Source: Malaya genurostris (taxonomy: Eukaryota > Arthropoda > Insecta > Diptera > Culicidae). From it: a DNA stretch of 64,000 nt. The notes below the pieces were generated by a model. That model was not told the origin of the DNA. It made no database searches and saw only the letters and a list, made by a program, of their open reading frames with translations. Below are positions 21,288-31,941 of this stretch, one piece after another. The position numbers were made by a program, and so were the translations under genes. The DNA lies in the NCBI RefSeq assembly GCF_030247185.1, contig NC_080571.1, forward strand, positions 206,280,195-206,344,194. Reading direction: 5' to 3'. Every line of letters starts with the position of its first letter. The stretch's first letter is position 1.

Positions 21288-22570
21288 TTTTTTTTTTTCA
21301 ATCATATAATTTATTAAGGCACACTGCTTAAGCTCTAAGATGCCAAGGGCTTTTTCTAATTTTAATTAACAAATAACTTAAAACTAGGATAGTATATTAA
21401 GATAATGTAATGACTTTGGCAGATCCCGCCTTCAGCTGGCAATCGGCACCGGCCGGCGTACTGAATGTAACACGTTGGTAAGTATCTTGGTATTAGCCGC
21501 TTTTTTTCTGTCCGTGTGGGTTCGCGGGGGACACCCCCAGGCTACGAATACCAGGCGGGTGGCCCATATTCATCTCATAGACTACAGCGGCCGTCCGTGG
21601 GCAATGATGATGATGTTACGGAGGAAAATGAAAAAAAAAAATATACAGAGAAGTAAATATTACGGAGAACAGAGTAAAAAGGGGATATGGGAACAAAATG
21701 ACTAAGAACGACAAAGATCTAATTAGTTGACATCGAGATGGTGAAAAAACGTGGGAGGGGGAAGCAGAAAATTTAGTGACAGCAGAAAGATCTTGTTAGT
21801 TCCAATGAAGATGGTGGACAGACGAGGGATGGGGAGATTCGGGCGGATGTTAGTGTCGAACCTATGGGTGAAGTTTCTTCTTCGCATCAGTCGAGGAACA
21901 GGGGTAACTAACGCAGATTACACTTGTATATTAATGTGTTTAAGGAATTTATATATGAGTAACATATATGATATATCCCGACTCGCCAACACATCTCGAA
22001 CCGGAACATCAGGTGGTCTACCTCGGGCCCTGAGGGAGTCCTTTAAAACAGACCTGGCGTCACAATACCCCACACATGGCCATACGACATGCTCGATGTC
22101 CTGATAACCGTTGCCACAGGTGCAGAGACCGCTCTCCATGACCCCAATACGCCGAAGATGTGCGTTGAATGTGTAGTGATTAGACATGAGCCGAGACATA
22201 ACACGAATGAAATCGCGACTCACGTTCATCCTCCTGAACCAAGGTTTCGTCGATACTCTAGGGATAATGGAATGTAGCCATCGTCCCAGTTCGTCATTAC
22301 TCCATGAAGTTTGCCAACTTTCAAGTGCTCTTCGACGAGAAATACTGAAAAATTCATTGAAGCAGATTGGTCTTTCATAAATATCACCTTCTAATGCGCC
22401 CACTTTAGCCAATGAGTCTGCCTTTTCATTTCCCGGAATGGAACAATGTGAAGGGACCCAGACTAACGATATTGAATAAGACCGTTCAGATAAAGTTCGC
22501 AAGTGTTCCCGTATTTTCCCCAGGAAATATGGGGGATACTTTCCTGGCTTCATTGCCCGGAGAGCTTCTA
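21288..22570 (-). mobile_element. 5'-truncated I-type LINE copy with 13-bp TSD
   Basis: A second copy of the LINE at 1592-7752, kept only from the RNase H region to the poly-A tail (T run at 21288-21298). It is flanked by CGATCTCACATTT at 21275-21287 and 22571-22583. The coding part differs from the full-length copy by roughly one residue in ten, so it comes from a different source copy of the family. It faces the fragment at 20622-21142 tail to tail, 145 bases apart. Confidence 0.93.
21918..22570 (-). pseudogene. LINE ORF2 C-terminal fragment (RNase H end, zinc motif)
   Basis: About 216 residues of ORF2, open to the natural stop: the second half of RNase H (WVPSHCSIPGNEKADSLAK) and the zinc motif (CTCGNGYQDIEHVVWPC). 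The open frame runs seven codons into the upstream flank, where the only Met lies. Without endonuclease and reverse transcriptase it is a dead copy. Confidence 0.9.
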
Positions 22571-22599
22571 CGATCTCACATTTGAACAAATTGCAATAA

Positions 22600-23184
22600 C
22601 AACTGTATGGTAACGTAAATTGGTAACCTTTTTCAAAACGTCATGAACATTTTGAGCTAAGCTTGAGCGAAAATTTTTGAGTTTCACGGTTGTGTAAAAC
22701 TGTGCAAATCAATCGTGGTGAAGTCAGATAAGTGTTTTTATGCAGAAAAAAATCGTGAAAAATACAAACCTGTAATTGGTTCTTCAATATTCGTCTTTCT
22801 TCGAAATTACGCGACTTCTAGCAGAATGAAAAGTATGGGATAAAACAGCCACTTCTCATAATGCAGCCAGATAGAAATTGAATTTTTCCAGTATTATGCC
22901 TCGCAAATACAAATGAAAATTGCTTAACCCGGGGACGATAACGTCATAAAGTGTGCTATGAAAGAATTTTAAAAAGGTGCCAAATTCAACTCTATGGCAA
23001 ACAAAGTACGACCCCTCTCATGGTCTTTTACGCAACCGAATTATAAAGCAGAAGAGGTGTCTTATCTCTCGTGAAAATCAGTAATTTCTTATGAATAAAA
23101 AACTTTGAAGATGTGAATTTTTCTGTCTTTCACTATTGTGGGCAAACATAGTAAAACTATGTTCATAATTTCGAAATTCTTTAC
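22600..23184. other. Region without recognised features
   Basis: No gene or repeat identified. Confidence 0.4.
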
Positions 23185-23283
23185 TTATTCTTCCAAATCT
23201 ATTTCGTCCCCATCGAAGTAATAGCCCCCGGTTTTTATGCACCTCAGCCAACGTTTTTTCCAATCCTCGAAACACTTAACGCT
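23185..23283 (-). pseudogene. Tc1/mariner transposase C-terminal fragment
   Basis: The minus strand reads KCFEDWKKRWLRCIKTGG followed by YYFDGDEIDLEE and a stop. This matches the end of a Tc1/mariner-type transposase (a W-x-K-C-I ... G-Y-Y-F pattern). Upstream the frame closes at once at the MITE that begins at 23287, so only about 30 residues survive. Confidence 0.6.
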
Positions 23284-23286
23284 CAA

Positions 23287-23639
23287 GGGAAATATTTTTC
23301 CCTTCTATAAAAATGGTTATAGATTCTTTAATTACTATTCAATCGATGTTTTTTTACTGAATGTTAAAGAAAACTTATTTCCAACGCTTGTCGCGTGTTT
23401 CTGAAAAAAAAACTATCAATCTTTATTGCACTAAAAACGTTTGTGCAAAATGACGTATAGAAAATGTAACACATAATAAATGTGTTATGTGCAACGTCCA
23501 CAAGTACATGAAATCGTTTCGTAGAATGCCATAACCAACTATTTATTTTACTGTTCTGATAATTAAAGCAATTAATTAAATTACGATATAATAATATTCT
23601 TTTATTTATTTCTAAGAATCATAGGGAAAAATATTTCCC
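23287..23639. mobile_element. Small MITE with 17-bp perfect inverted ends
   Basis: GGGAAATATTTTTCCCT at 23287-23303 is exactly inverted at 23623-23639. The 353-base interior codes nothing. It lies between a transposase fragment and the end of the Mos1-like mariner, ten bases from the latter. Each end is itself close to a palindrome. No target duplication is obvious. Confidence 0.5.
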
Positions 23640-23648
23640 ATAAAATTA

Positions 23649-24850
23649 TCAGGTGTACAACTTTGCTTCCGCCGTTTTTTTCCAAAGTTAAAGGCTTCAT
23701 TGCGAAAAAGTGCTTACAGATGTATTATTCAAAGTATTGTCCGTCGCTAGCGACAACTTTCTCCCATCTTTCCGGTAATTTTCGGATTCCGGCTCGAAAA
23801 AAGGAGTCCTCTTTTGACGCTATCCATGAAGCAATCCATTTTTCCAACTCTTCGAAGGATTGAAAATGTTGATCTGCCAGGCCGTGTGCCATCGAACGGA
23901 ATAGGTGGAAGTCAGAAGGGGCGACATCTGAGGAATACGGCGGGTGAGGCAAGACTTCCCATTTCAGTGTTTCCAGGTACTTTTTGACCACTTTTGCGAC
24001 GTGAGGCAGAGCATTGTCGTGTTGGAGGATGACTTTGCCATGTCGCTCTTGATACTGTGGCCGCTTTTTTTTCAGCGCGCGACTAAGGCGCATCAGTTGC
24101 GTTCGGTAGCGATCTCCTGTGTTTCACCCGGTTTTAAGAGCTCGTAGTAAATCACACCGAACTGATCCCACCAAAATACAAATCAACACCTTAGCGCCGT
24201 GAATATTCGGTTTTGCCTTAGACGAAGCAGCATGCCCGGGCTTTCCCCATGATTTTCTGCGTTTAGGATTATCGTATCGAACCACCGGTTACGATTCGAT
24301 GTAAAAACCCCTAACGATTTTGTCTTTGAAGCAGTTGCTCACATACAAATAGGCGGCGCTCGATGTCCCTCGGTTTCAACTCGCACGGTACCCAGTTTCC
24401 TTCTTTCTGAATCATACCCAGGGCCTTGAGACGTTTTGAAATGGCTTGCTGACTCACTCCCAACGATTCGCCAATCTCTTCTTGGGTTTGGCACGAATCT
24501 TCATCCAGCAATGCTTCTAGTTGTTCATCTTTGAAGGTTTTTTCTCTTCCATCACCATGATTGTCTTCGACATCGAAATCACTATTTTTAAAACGTTGAA
24601 ACCACTCCCGACACGTTCTTTTACTCAGAGCAGCATCACCGAAAGTTTCTGAGAGCATTCGATGCGCTTCAGCTGCATTTTTTTTCGAATTGTAACAGAA
24701 AAGTAAAACTTCCCGCAAATGGCGAGAATTGGGCACATAAATAGACATTTTCGAGCATGAATAATACGAAAACAAGAACAACACTGTACACATTCACTTC
24801 AAAGGCATTATCATCTATGTATTTTGACCAGCCTCAGCCGGTACAGCCAC
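23649..24850 (-). mobile_element. Mos1-like (mauritiana-type) mariner, decayed
   Basis: A mariner on the minus strand. One end is clear: a TA at 23647-23648 and then TCAGGTGTACAACTTTGC, very like the Mos1 inverted repeat. The other end, expected near 24850, has only a weak match (GTACAGCCACCTAT). Size and transposase type fit the mauritiana subfamily. Confidence 0.8.
23725..24748 (-). pseudogene. Mos1-like transposase pseudogene
   Basis: The start is probably the ATG at 24748 (MSIYVPNSRHLREVL); upstream codons are not family-like. The N-terminal DNA-binding half (paired HTH; KRTCREWFQRFKNSDFDVE) is open to about 24311, where a stop falls. Then the first catalytic Asp is lost, because the usual TGDEKW reads TGGS. 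A one-base frameshift lies near 24165. The second Asp (LQHDNALPH) and third (APSDFHLF) remain in the open stretch 24093-23725, which ends with the typical LPERWEKVVASDGQYFE. The protein cannot be functional. Confidence 0.88.
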
Positions 24851-24859
24851 CTATCGAAA

Positions 24860-25140
24860 CTTATGAGCAATTCCAGAAATGAGTAGACGAAAAAGTGACA
24901 AAATCAGAATCGACCTTCTCCGATTTGGATGAAACTTGGCACATGGCTTCAGTATGGCAAACCATAAGTTTTGAACCGATGGAGAGGTCAATCCGACTCA
25001 CGACTGATTTTCAAAAAGGGCGTTTGTATTTTTGCATTTCACAAAAATTGCCTTTTTCAAATCGTTGTAACTCGGAAACCGTTAATTGTACAAAAATGGC
25101 GTTCAGGAAGAAGTTGTAGGGAATAGATTGGGCACTCTAA
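24860..25140. repeat. Interspersed non-coding repeat fragment
   Basis: A stretch with GATTTGGATGAAACTTGGCA and GTTGTAACTCGGAAACCGTT that I recognise in style as a common non-coding mosquito repeat. Only one copy lies in this window, so the call rests on familiarity. Confidence 0.4.
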
Positions 25141-25157
25141 AAAATATATACTGAGAA

Positions 25158-25500
25158 TCAGGTGAATATGGTGGTTGCGGAACAATATTGCTGACGCATA
25201 ACACTCAAATAGTTTTCCATAGTTTGACCGGTCGGAAGGAGTTCGGAGTACACCACACCTCGATAATCAAAGAAAACTTTCGTCCTGGACGTGGTTCGTC
25301 GACAAGGCGTTCTCGACCCTCTTTGAAAAACTTGTACCACTCAAAAACACTTTCTCGCGACATATAATTATCACCGAAGGCCTTTTGCAACTTCTCTGAA
25401 AGTTTCGGTATCAGAAACTTGCTTCCGCTCACAAAATTTAATGGAACTTTTTTGTCGAATAATTTCACTCATTGTAAAAATTGCCGATTGCACTTTTAAT
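25158..25500 (-). pseudogene. Internally deleted mariner relic
   Basis: Two pieces of a mariner transposase on the minus strand: the N-terminal region (LQKAFGDNYMSRESVFEWYK and FKEGRERLVDEPRPGR, 25283-25468), joined directly, in another frame, to a central piece (FFDYRGVVYSELLPTGQT, near 25230). Everything between, including the first catalytic Asp, and everything after is absent. It differs from the Mos1-like copy next to it and is a separate family. Confidence 0.75.
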
Positions 25501-25805
25501 ACTTCAGAAAGACAGACGTATACTGAACATTGGTGAATATTTTGACGTTACACTTGGCACAGATGTCACTGACAGTCATACCAATCTAAAAAAAAAATAT
25601 ATCGACGAATATAATTCAAAAGTCTTACTACTTTTTTGCCCGCAGTAGTATATCATATTTTTTGGTCACGTGGTGGAGTAAAATAGCCTAATAGTAAAAC
25701 TTTTCCAAACGACTTTACTGAACAACCCGTGCGAGTTACATAAAACATTTTCAATAAATTTTGTAGTCACCGGTTCATAGGCGGGCTCCGGTTTGCTAAT
25801 ATTCT

Positions 25806-25875
25806 CAAAACCACAGTTTCTTCAACGCACCAAATACAAAATGCCTGTTTCTTCAACGCGCCAAATACAAAATTT
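25806..25875. repeat. Two-copy tandem repeat of about 34 bp
   Basis: TTTCTTCAACGC followed by CCAAATACAAAAT occurs twice in a row (25817 and 25848) with one base difference. Confidence 0.7.
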
Positions 25876-25883
25876 TACTATTT

Positions 25884-26540
25884 TTGCCTTTCTCTATAGA
25901 AAGGTATTAGAACTGCTGGAAAAAATGGCTATCTAACAGAGCTTCGGATACCCATAGCGCTATATACCAATCGACTCAGCTCGACGAGATCGGAAAATGT
26001 TTTCCGCGTAATTTTCTCATAGATGACTGAACCGATTTCAACAAGCTTAGGCTCGTTTGAAAGCTAGTAATGAGCCATTGATCAAGTTCGAAGATTAAAT
26101 GATTGCGACTTCTGATTCGGGAGAGATGATGGTATAAGTGACAAAACGCGTTGTTTTTTTAACCGCGCCCGTTTCTCGGACATGACTGAATCGATTTTAA
26201 AAAGCTTAAGCCCGTTAGAAATCTACTATTGGGCCATTGATCAAGTTCGAAAATCAAATGGTTGTGACTTTTGGTTCCCGAGCTATGATTGTATAAGTGA
26301 CGTAACCGAGAAAACACATCGTTTTTTACCGCTCTAATGCATATAGGGGTGCCAATATTCTGGGATCACCTCTAATTTCGTAAAGCGGCGTGCTCAAAAG
26401 TTTAAACATCTCAAAAAAAATGAGCCCAAATTTGTGTCAGAAATTATTTAATAAAATATATAAAATATTTTCATAAGACTATTTTGAAGAAATAGTAAGG
26501 CATTATCACACCACTAGGTGGATTACGAAGGGTTTTTTAT
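25884..26540. repeat. Interspersed repeat block, copy 2
   Basis: This begins with the palindrome-like GCCTTTCTCTATAGAAAGG and ends with AAGGCATTATCACACCACTA GGTGG (written here in two parts). Inside are two diverged internal units with CATAGATGACTGAACCGATT and GACATGACTGAATCGATTTT. It is the same family as the blocks at 1-1578, 7766-9650 and 39890-41510, here seen with what may be its natural ends. No coding content. Confidence 0.7.
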
Positions 26541-27434
26541 AATTTTAAAATTATTCTCTGATGCAAATGGCTCTTTGGTTATCGAGTCCGATTAAGCCCT
26601 CAAATGGTACTGAAAACAAAGGTAAACTCAAGATACAAAATTTGTTAAACTCAGTCACCATTTAGTTACAGTTCAATTGACAAAAAACTTGGGTAATAGG
26701 TTGTTTTTTCATGAAAACGGCAATCAGGTATTAAGACACCAAAATCTTACGTTTAACAGTCGAATAGTAAATTTGTAAAGGCAAAGAGACTTTCGGCATA
26801 ATTGTCACTTGCTTAAGCATCGCCACGTCTAAGTTATCTACTCCGGCCAATGTTGAATTTTTCCTTTTCCCGTAGAAGCATAAATTTATTGAAGAAATGT
26901 CTACATTGCATATATCAATTTTAAAATCATTTCTTACTTATACTTTCAAACATAAAGCACATTGTAATAAATTATGCAACTATCGCTCCTCCATCTGATT
27001 TGGTAGCAATGTGTTAATCGATATCCATTGCCATACATTGTTAATTCTTCTAGCTTCTTCGTTTACATAGTACGAGTCACCAACAATTTCAACATCACTT
27101 GCAAAGTGTGCGGCATAGTTTGTAAGCAGTTCCCAATTCCAATAGTAGGAAATCAAATCGTTGGCATAATTTTTTGCTTCATGTATCCGTTAACCCAAAA
27201 GCACATGGACGAAAACAAGCCAATTCCGAGGAGCAAAAATACGTTACGAAAAAACAGTTACATAGCAACTGCATTTCAAAATAGAGCAAAACAATGAAAA
27301 TGTGAAACGACAACAAACTAAACTCATAAAGTTTGCCAAGCAAGCTTGGAATCGACTTTCGACGCTTATTTCGTTGCCCATTTTTCTTCGAGAAAAAAAA
27401 AACGGCAAGGCATATAATTTCACATTCGATGCCA
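26541..27434. other. Region without recognised features
   Basis: Open frames of 60-95 codons exist on both strands (for example plus 27028-27297) but show no motif and overlap each other. Nothing supported. Confidence 0.4.
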
Positions 27435-27857
27435 TCACTCGGACTCGACTCGGACAGCCGAAGCATAAACGAAAAACTTAAAACACACGCCGAGAAATGT
27501 CAGTCCTAGAATACCAAAAATAAACACCGCCATACAACCATCATCCTGAACCGGTGGAGAGTGGCATATGGAAATTTGAGAAAGTTTGATTCCATGATCT
27601 CTGCATTTTTTCCTGATTAAATTTAGATAATCTAAGGAATTTAAAGCTAGACAATAATACCATGAGTCACCGAGAGATGAAGGTTAGATAATAAGCACCG
27701 CCGTATCTGCTTCGTTATCAGTCGAAATCGGCTACCCCACTGACAAAAGCAAAACATTGGAATCGAGTACATAATTCAATTTTTTCGTATCAAGTTTTTT
27801 TTCAACGTTGATTTCATTGGAAGTGTGCAACATCGGTAATCGAAGCGATAACGAAGA
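27435..27857 (-). pseudogene. Decayed reading frame ending in a membrane segment
   Basis: Not a recognised gene. One minus-strand frame stays protein-like for about 140 codons with only two stops (TAG near 27734, TAA at 27684). The last 83 codons are open and read SLGDSWYYCLALNSLDYLNL, then a Cys-rich piece (RKKCRDHGI, SICHSPPVQDDGC), a hydrophobic segment (MAVFIFGILGLTFLGVCFKF) and an acidic end before a TGA at 27435. The upstream part (LDSNVLLLSVG, PISTDNEADTAVLII) is in the same frame. This looks like the C-terminal half of a single-pass membrane protein, either a pseudogene or exons whose introns I have not resolved. The stop contexts do not look like introns. Confidence 0.4.
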
Positions 27858-28349
27858 TACTGCGTCCAGTCATCTCATGCCAGTATCAAAATCTCTTGAA
27901 CTTTGGACAGGACCAGACACCTGGCGACTTTTCCCAAAAAAAAGTACTTGCTTCGATTTATCCATGTTGTAAATAATTCATGCCTCGTAACTACTGTGAC
28001 GATTGAGTATTTGAGTGACTGTGAGTATTTGCTCTTATAAAATGAGGTTATTTTTCGATTCAAAAAATATAGCAATAGGAGTTAGATGAAAATGGCTCCT
28101 GGAGATTTTTCTAGCTACCTGTGATTGCTAGGAAGGTCTCTTTTAAGGCAGCTTTCATGCTTCGCGATGAGTATGAAATTTTCTCAGCCAGTAGTCGACA
28201 TGCATGCTGTGATTAATAACTATTATAATGATAATAATGACAAAAATCAAATACCTGATAATGTTCGAGACATACATAATCGTGCGCTCCTGTTAGTAAA
28301 TCAAATTCATCATAATAGCGTTATTGCTATTAACCTGAATAGGGTTATT
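27858..28349. other. Region without recognised features
   Basis: A plus-strand frame at 28125-28358 is rich in Asn and Asp and has no family features. Nothing supported. Confidence 0.4.
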
Positions 28350-28460
28350 AGTCATTAGGAGAGTCCCCCTGATATTTTGTGGATTACTCGACTTTCAATC
28401 AACGAATTATGATGAAATCAAATACCATGTCTTTGCTTCGGCCCTTGAAAGCAATACCGT
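28350..28460. repeat. Dispersed repeat, copy 1
   Basis: A stretch with TATTTTGTGGATTACTCGAC and TTTCAATCAACGAATTATGA is a diverged copy of 39025-39135 (same orientation). In both cases it follows AT-rich sequence. The element type is unknown. Confidence 0.5.
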
Positions 28461-28729
28461 AGAAAAAAAAACTGTTTTATTTCTGTAAATTGACTTCCTC
28501 ATATTGCTTATATTCTCGAAATGAAATATTTTTCTAATCAACTTACAATGCTTGCACAAAAGAAGAATTGTGTGACTAGTTCGAAGGATTTCGTTCGTTT
28601 TTACATCGTCTTGTACAGAAACACACTCTTTAAACTAAAATTTCTACACTTATCCGCTGTAACTCCAAAATTGAAAGTCATTTAGAGCAACAGTACTGTT
28701 TCAACTTGTGAGCTATGTTAGTTGTGAAT

Positions 28730-28960
28730 CAATTTCAGCTATATCGGTTTCTAGTTCCTGGTTCCGAAAGTACCGGACATAGTGGTCAAAAACTTCAAAA
28801 CGGAACTCACTCATTTTTCTCAAAGATGACTGAACCAATTTTCAAGAATATGCAGAAGGTCTTGTAGTGAAATAGATTGCTATTGATTCTTATTCGCACT
28901 CGACTTTCGGTTCCGAAACTAGAGAGTGAAGTGTGTTTACAATTCTGAACGGTCACTTGA
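28730..28960. repeat. Interspersed repeat fragment, same family as 1-1578
   Basis: Contains CAAAGATGACTGAACCAATT and the paired phrases CGGTTTCTAGTTCCTGGTTC and CGACTTTCGGTTCCGAAACT, all hallmarks of the family. Only about one and a half internal units remain. Confidence 0.6.
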
Positions 28961-30700
28961 AGCGAAGCTGCATAAAACGGAAAATTCTTCTTAATTTGAC
29001 ATAATTGTTTATAAATTCAAAAGGTTGTGTTAATTTATATCCAAATAAACTTTCTAATCTGTATTCAGGTTTGCAGTGAATTTTTTGACCGAATCCTCTA
29101 GTGATATTTATGAAAATATAAGCAATATGAGTAAGAAATCATTACACAACAATTCCAAAGAATTATTTTCCTACCTAATTAGTCTTTATCGAATCTATGA
29201 CTAAATCAGTCTTTTTTAATTTATTCTCAAGATTTGTTCAAACTAGCAGTCTATTCCAAGACTAATTTAGTCTAGTTAATTTACATACTAAAAAATGTTT
29301 GGGTTCTCCCAGAACAGCAGCACTTTAAAAATAAAAAATTACGAAATGACTCCCCTGGCATAGTATCAATGCCCTCTATTAACACATACGAAATTCTTCC
29401 AAAAAATGGATACTGGTAAAAACAACAATCATCTATGCCTCGAAGAACTGTGACGATCTTCGATTTCAAAGTATTCCGTACATTTTTTTTGTTCCTTCCG
29501 TAAGTGAAAGTCGGACGAAAGGGAATAATGTCGAGTTTTGGTGGATGGATTCGAAGATCACAAACGCCTTCTTCAGTATTTATCTGAGAAGCTTTATATT
29601 TTTTATGACGAAAAATCAATTATGGCCTATCAAAGTTGTTCCGAAAGATTATGGCCTATCAAAGTTGTTCTGAAAGATTTACCAAATAATCAAAGCACAT
29701 ATAGTGTGAACTACTTGAAGAAATTACTTGGTTCGAAAGTTCGGGAATTGAATTGGATACCAATTATGGTTTTTGTTCCAGCTTATTTATCATTCAAATG
29801 TGCTTGTGAGAAAATAAATAAAAATGACGTTTTACTAAAAATCACAAGATTTCTATTTTTCGTTGTAAAAGACGAAAATGGTCAGAGGAATTGTGGGCAA
29901 AATAAGCGGGAAGGTAACATACCTCATAATAAACTTTCTGCTGAATATTTTTCAGTTTATCTCCAAACAGTCCAACTTGTTTCTCTTCTGTGAGAAATCC
30001 CTCTGCAATTGATCTGGTTCAAACAGATAAAACTCACATATGCAATTGAATGATCACTCATGCAGACTCCATCATCGGCAATAATCTTCAACTGCTCATT
30101 CATTTTAAGACTGTTTGTCGACGACTATATCAGCGATCTCGTGATCCTGCTAAAAAATTCATAGTTAAGACTGTACAAAAATAACTTACGTAAAAATAGA
30201 TTTACTCTTTTACGAAATGGAAATTTCGCAGAAGAATTTGAGAAAATCAAACTATATTTAAAAACCTTCTCAGGAAGTTTTAGGATTTGGAGTCATTTTA
30301 AACTTCACCGTGTAAATATCATCACTGTTTTTACAATTATGTACCAAAGGAGCCGATATTTCTTTCACTCAACAGCACTGAATAGAATATTTTTCTAAGA
30401 TTGTAAATTACACCTTTAAAGGCATATTTGAAATCGTGGGCATACATATGCAACAGTATTTCTCTCCAGTACCGTTGAATTGGAATTCGAAAGAGACACA
30501 TTAGTTTTTTCGGGTTTTCCATCAATGGCTGTTTTCCTAAGATTGTAAATGGCTCCGTAATTCAAGGAAAGGTTCGTTGTATTCTGGATAACAACGAATC
30601 AAGTCTACTACATGTTCTGATTTTCATAGGCTTAACTAGACAAACTAATGATAATGAAAACTTTTCAATTAAATCAAAGGCTGTAATGACGTTCAAGTTA
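28961..30700. other. Region without recognised genes; one 29-bp tandem duplication
   Basis: Bases 29621-29679 hold a two-copy tandem repeat (ATGGCCTATCAAAGTTGTTC twice, 29 bases apart). The 151-codon plus-strand frame at 29538-29993 crosses it and overlaps an opposite frame; it has no motif and is not called. An exon-like ATG frame with a GTGAGT donor on the minus strand at 30038-30103 is too short to support. Confidence 0.4.
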
Positions 30701-30821
30701 CAGGGTCCGGCACTCGAAGTGTAACCAATTAAAAAGGCCATAAATTCAGTTTGGAAAATTACTTTTACTTAATTCAAAGTACAAAATGTGTAAAAATAAT
30801 ACAAAATTCAGAATCAATTCA

Positions 30822-31690
30822 CTTTTGCTCGATATGACCACCTTTTGCCTTGACTATGGCCTTGAGACGGTCAAAAAACAAATCGCAAGTTGCCGAATGT
30901 GACTTGCAGGTATTTAGGCCCACTCGTGGACAATAACTTTTTTCAGCGCCTCGAGACTGGTGTATCTTTTAGTTCGGACTTTGCTCTCCAAAATGGCCCA
31001 AAGAGAATAATCCATTGGCTTCGCATCTGGTGAATTCAAGAGCCATTGTGTGGACGTGATGAAGTTCGGAACGTTGTTTTTCAGCCATTCTTGGTTCACT
31101 CGAGCTTTGTGAGACGGTGCCGAGTCCTGCTGAAACGTCCATGGTCTGCCACCGAAATGTTTGTCTGCCCACGGCTTCAAAGCAACCTCCAGAATACTTT
31201 CCCGATAATATGTCGCATTTACCTTGACGCCAGGCTCGATGAAAACGATTGGAAAGCGCCCATCTGCGATTACAGCGGCCCAAACCATTAGGGTAACAGA
31301 GGTATTTTGGCCACTTCATATATTTTGGCCCACCTAACAAACTCTATCAATTTTATCGGATTTCATCGATGTTAAGTAACCGATGTTGTATTAATTTGAA
31401 GCTAATCACATTAAATTACCCATTGCGGAAGGGTTTTTCAAAGAAATTGCAACATTTGTTGGATATTTATTCAAAGTGGGCCAAAATAAAATCGATCCTA
31501 AAGTGGGCCAAAATACCTCTGTTACCCTATCTGTTGCGGGTGCTGCCTCCTGGTGGCCAATCGATGACTCAAATTCTCGTATGAACGGTCGGTCAAGTAA
31601 ACCCTATCGTTTTGAGAGTTTACGAATTGCTCAATTGGAAAAATTTTCTCGTCAGAAAATACAATGTTCGGAAATTGACCGCTTTCGGCC
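30822..31690 (-). pseudogene. DD37D transposase, N-terminally deleted and split by a MITE
   Basis: Reading down the minus strand: FSDEKIFPIEQFV with the first catalytic Asp (near 31670), then RSYENLSHRLATRRQHPQQI. The MITE (31291-31527) intervenes, then MVWAAVIADGRFPIVFIEPG, TFQQDSAPSHKARVNQEW with the second Asp, SPDAKPMDYSLW with the third, and, after one stop near 30912, the natural C terminus (KAIVKAKGGHIEQK). The roughly 100 N-terminal residues with the DNA-binding domain are absent between 31690 and the end of the element. It is not functional. Confidence 0.9.
31291..31527. mobile_element. Palindromic MITE, copy 1 (inside the DD37D mariner)
   Basis: A 237-base insertion with ends GGGTAACAGAGGTATTTTGG and its inverse, flanked by TA (31289-31290 and 31528-31529). 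Further in, GTGGGCCAAAATA is repeated in both arms. A second copy lies at 59329-59551. The TA target suggests mobilisation by a Tc1/mariner transposase. Taking it out rejoins the interrupted transposase frame. Confidence 0.9.
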
Positions 31691-31941
31691 AAACGAAGCA
31701 ACTCCTTCTCTCAAATCAAGATTTTTTTTTCGCGTTCACTTTTGGCAAAATGCTTTCTTGCGCTTGTAAACAATACAACTCCGAACTGTCATTTAGCAAA
31801 TTTCTAGAGAGCTGATGCCCGTGCGTCAACTGCGCGAGCGGTCTGAAGTTGGTTACACTTCGAGTGCCGGACCCTGTATACATTGTTGCAAATCTTACAA
31901 AGTTAAATGAAAACTTTCATAATCAACTAGGAAATACTTAC

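Larger units (their letters stand above)
30701..31876 (-). mobile_element. DD37D mariner (maT / ITmD37D type) with perfect ends
   Basis: Perfect 28-base inverted ends start with CAGGGTCCGGCACTCGAAGT at 30701 and mirror this at 31876. They are flanked by TA at 30699-30700 and 31877-31878, the usual target duplication of the group. The element is 1176 bases long, including a nested 237-base MITE. The spacing between the second and third catalytic Asp (QQDSAPSH to PMDYSLW) is 37 residues, which defines the DD37D type known from mosquitoes. It lies in the first intron of the drongo-like gene, about 65 bases past the donor. Confidence 0.93.

Noticed and set aside
29538..29993. 151-codon plus-strand frame
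   Set aside because: No family motif, overlaps an opposite-strand frame, contains a local tandem duplication, and lacks splice or promoter context.
30038..30103. Short minus-strand frame starting MNEQLKIIADDGV with a GTGAGT donor
   Set aside because: Only 22 codons; the start context and donor are good, but nothing links it to another exon.
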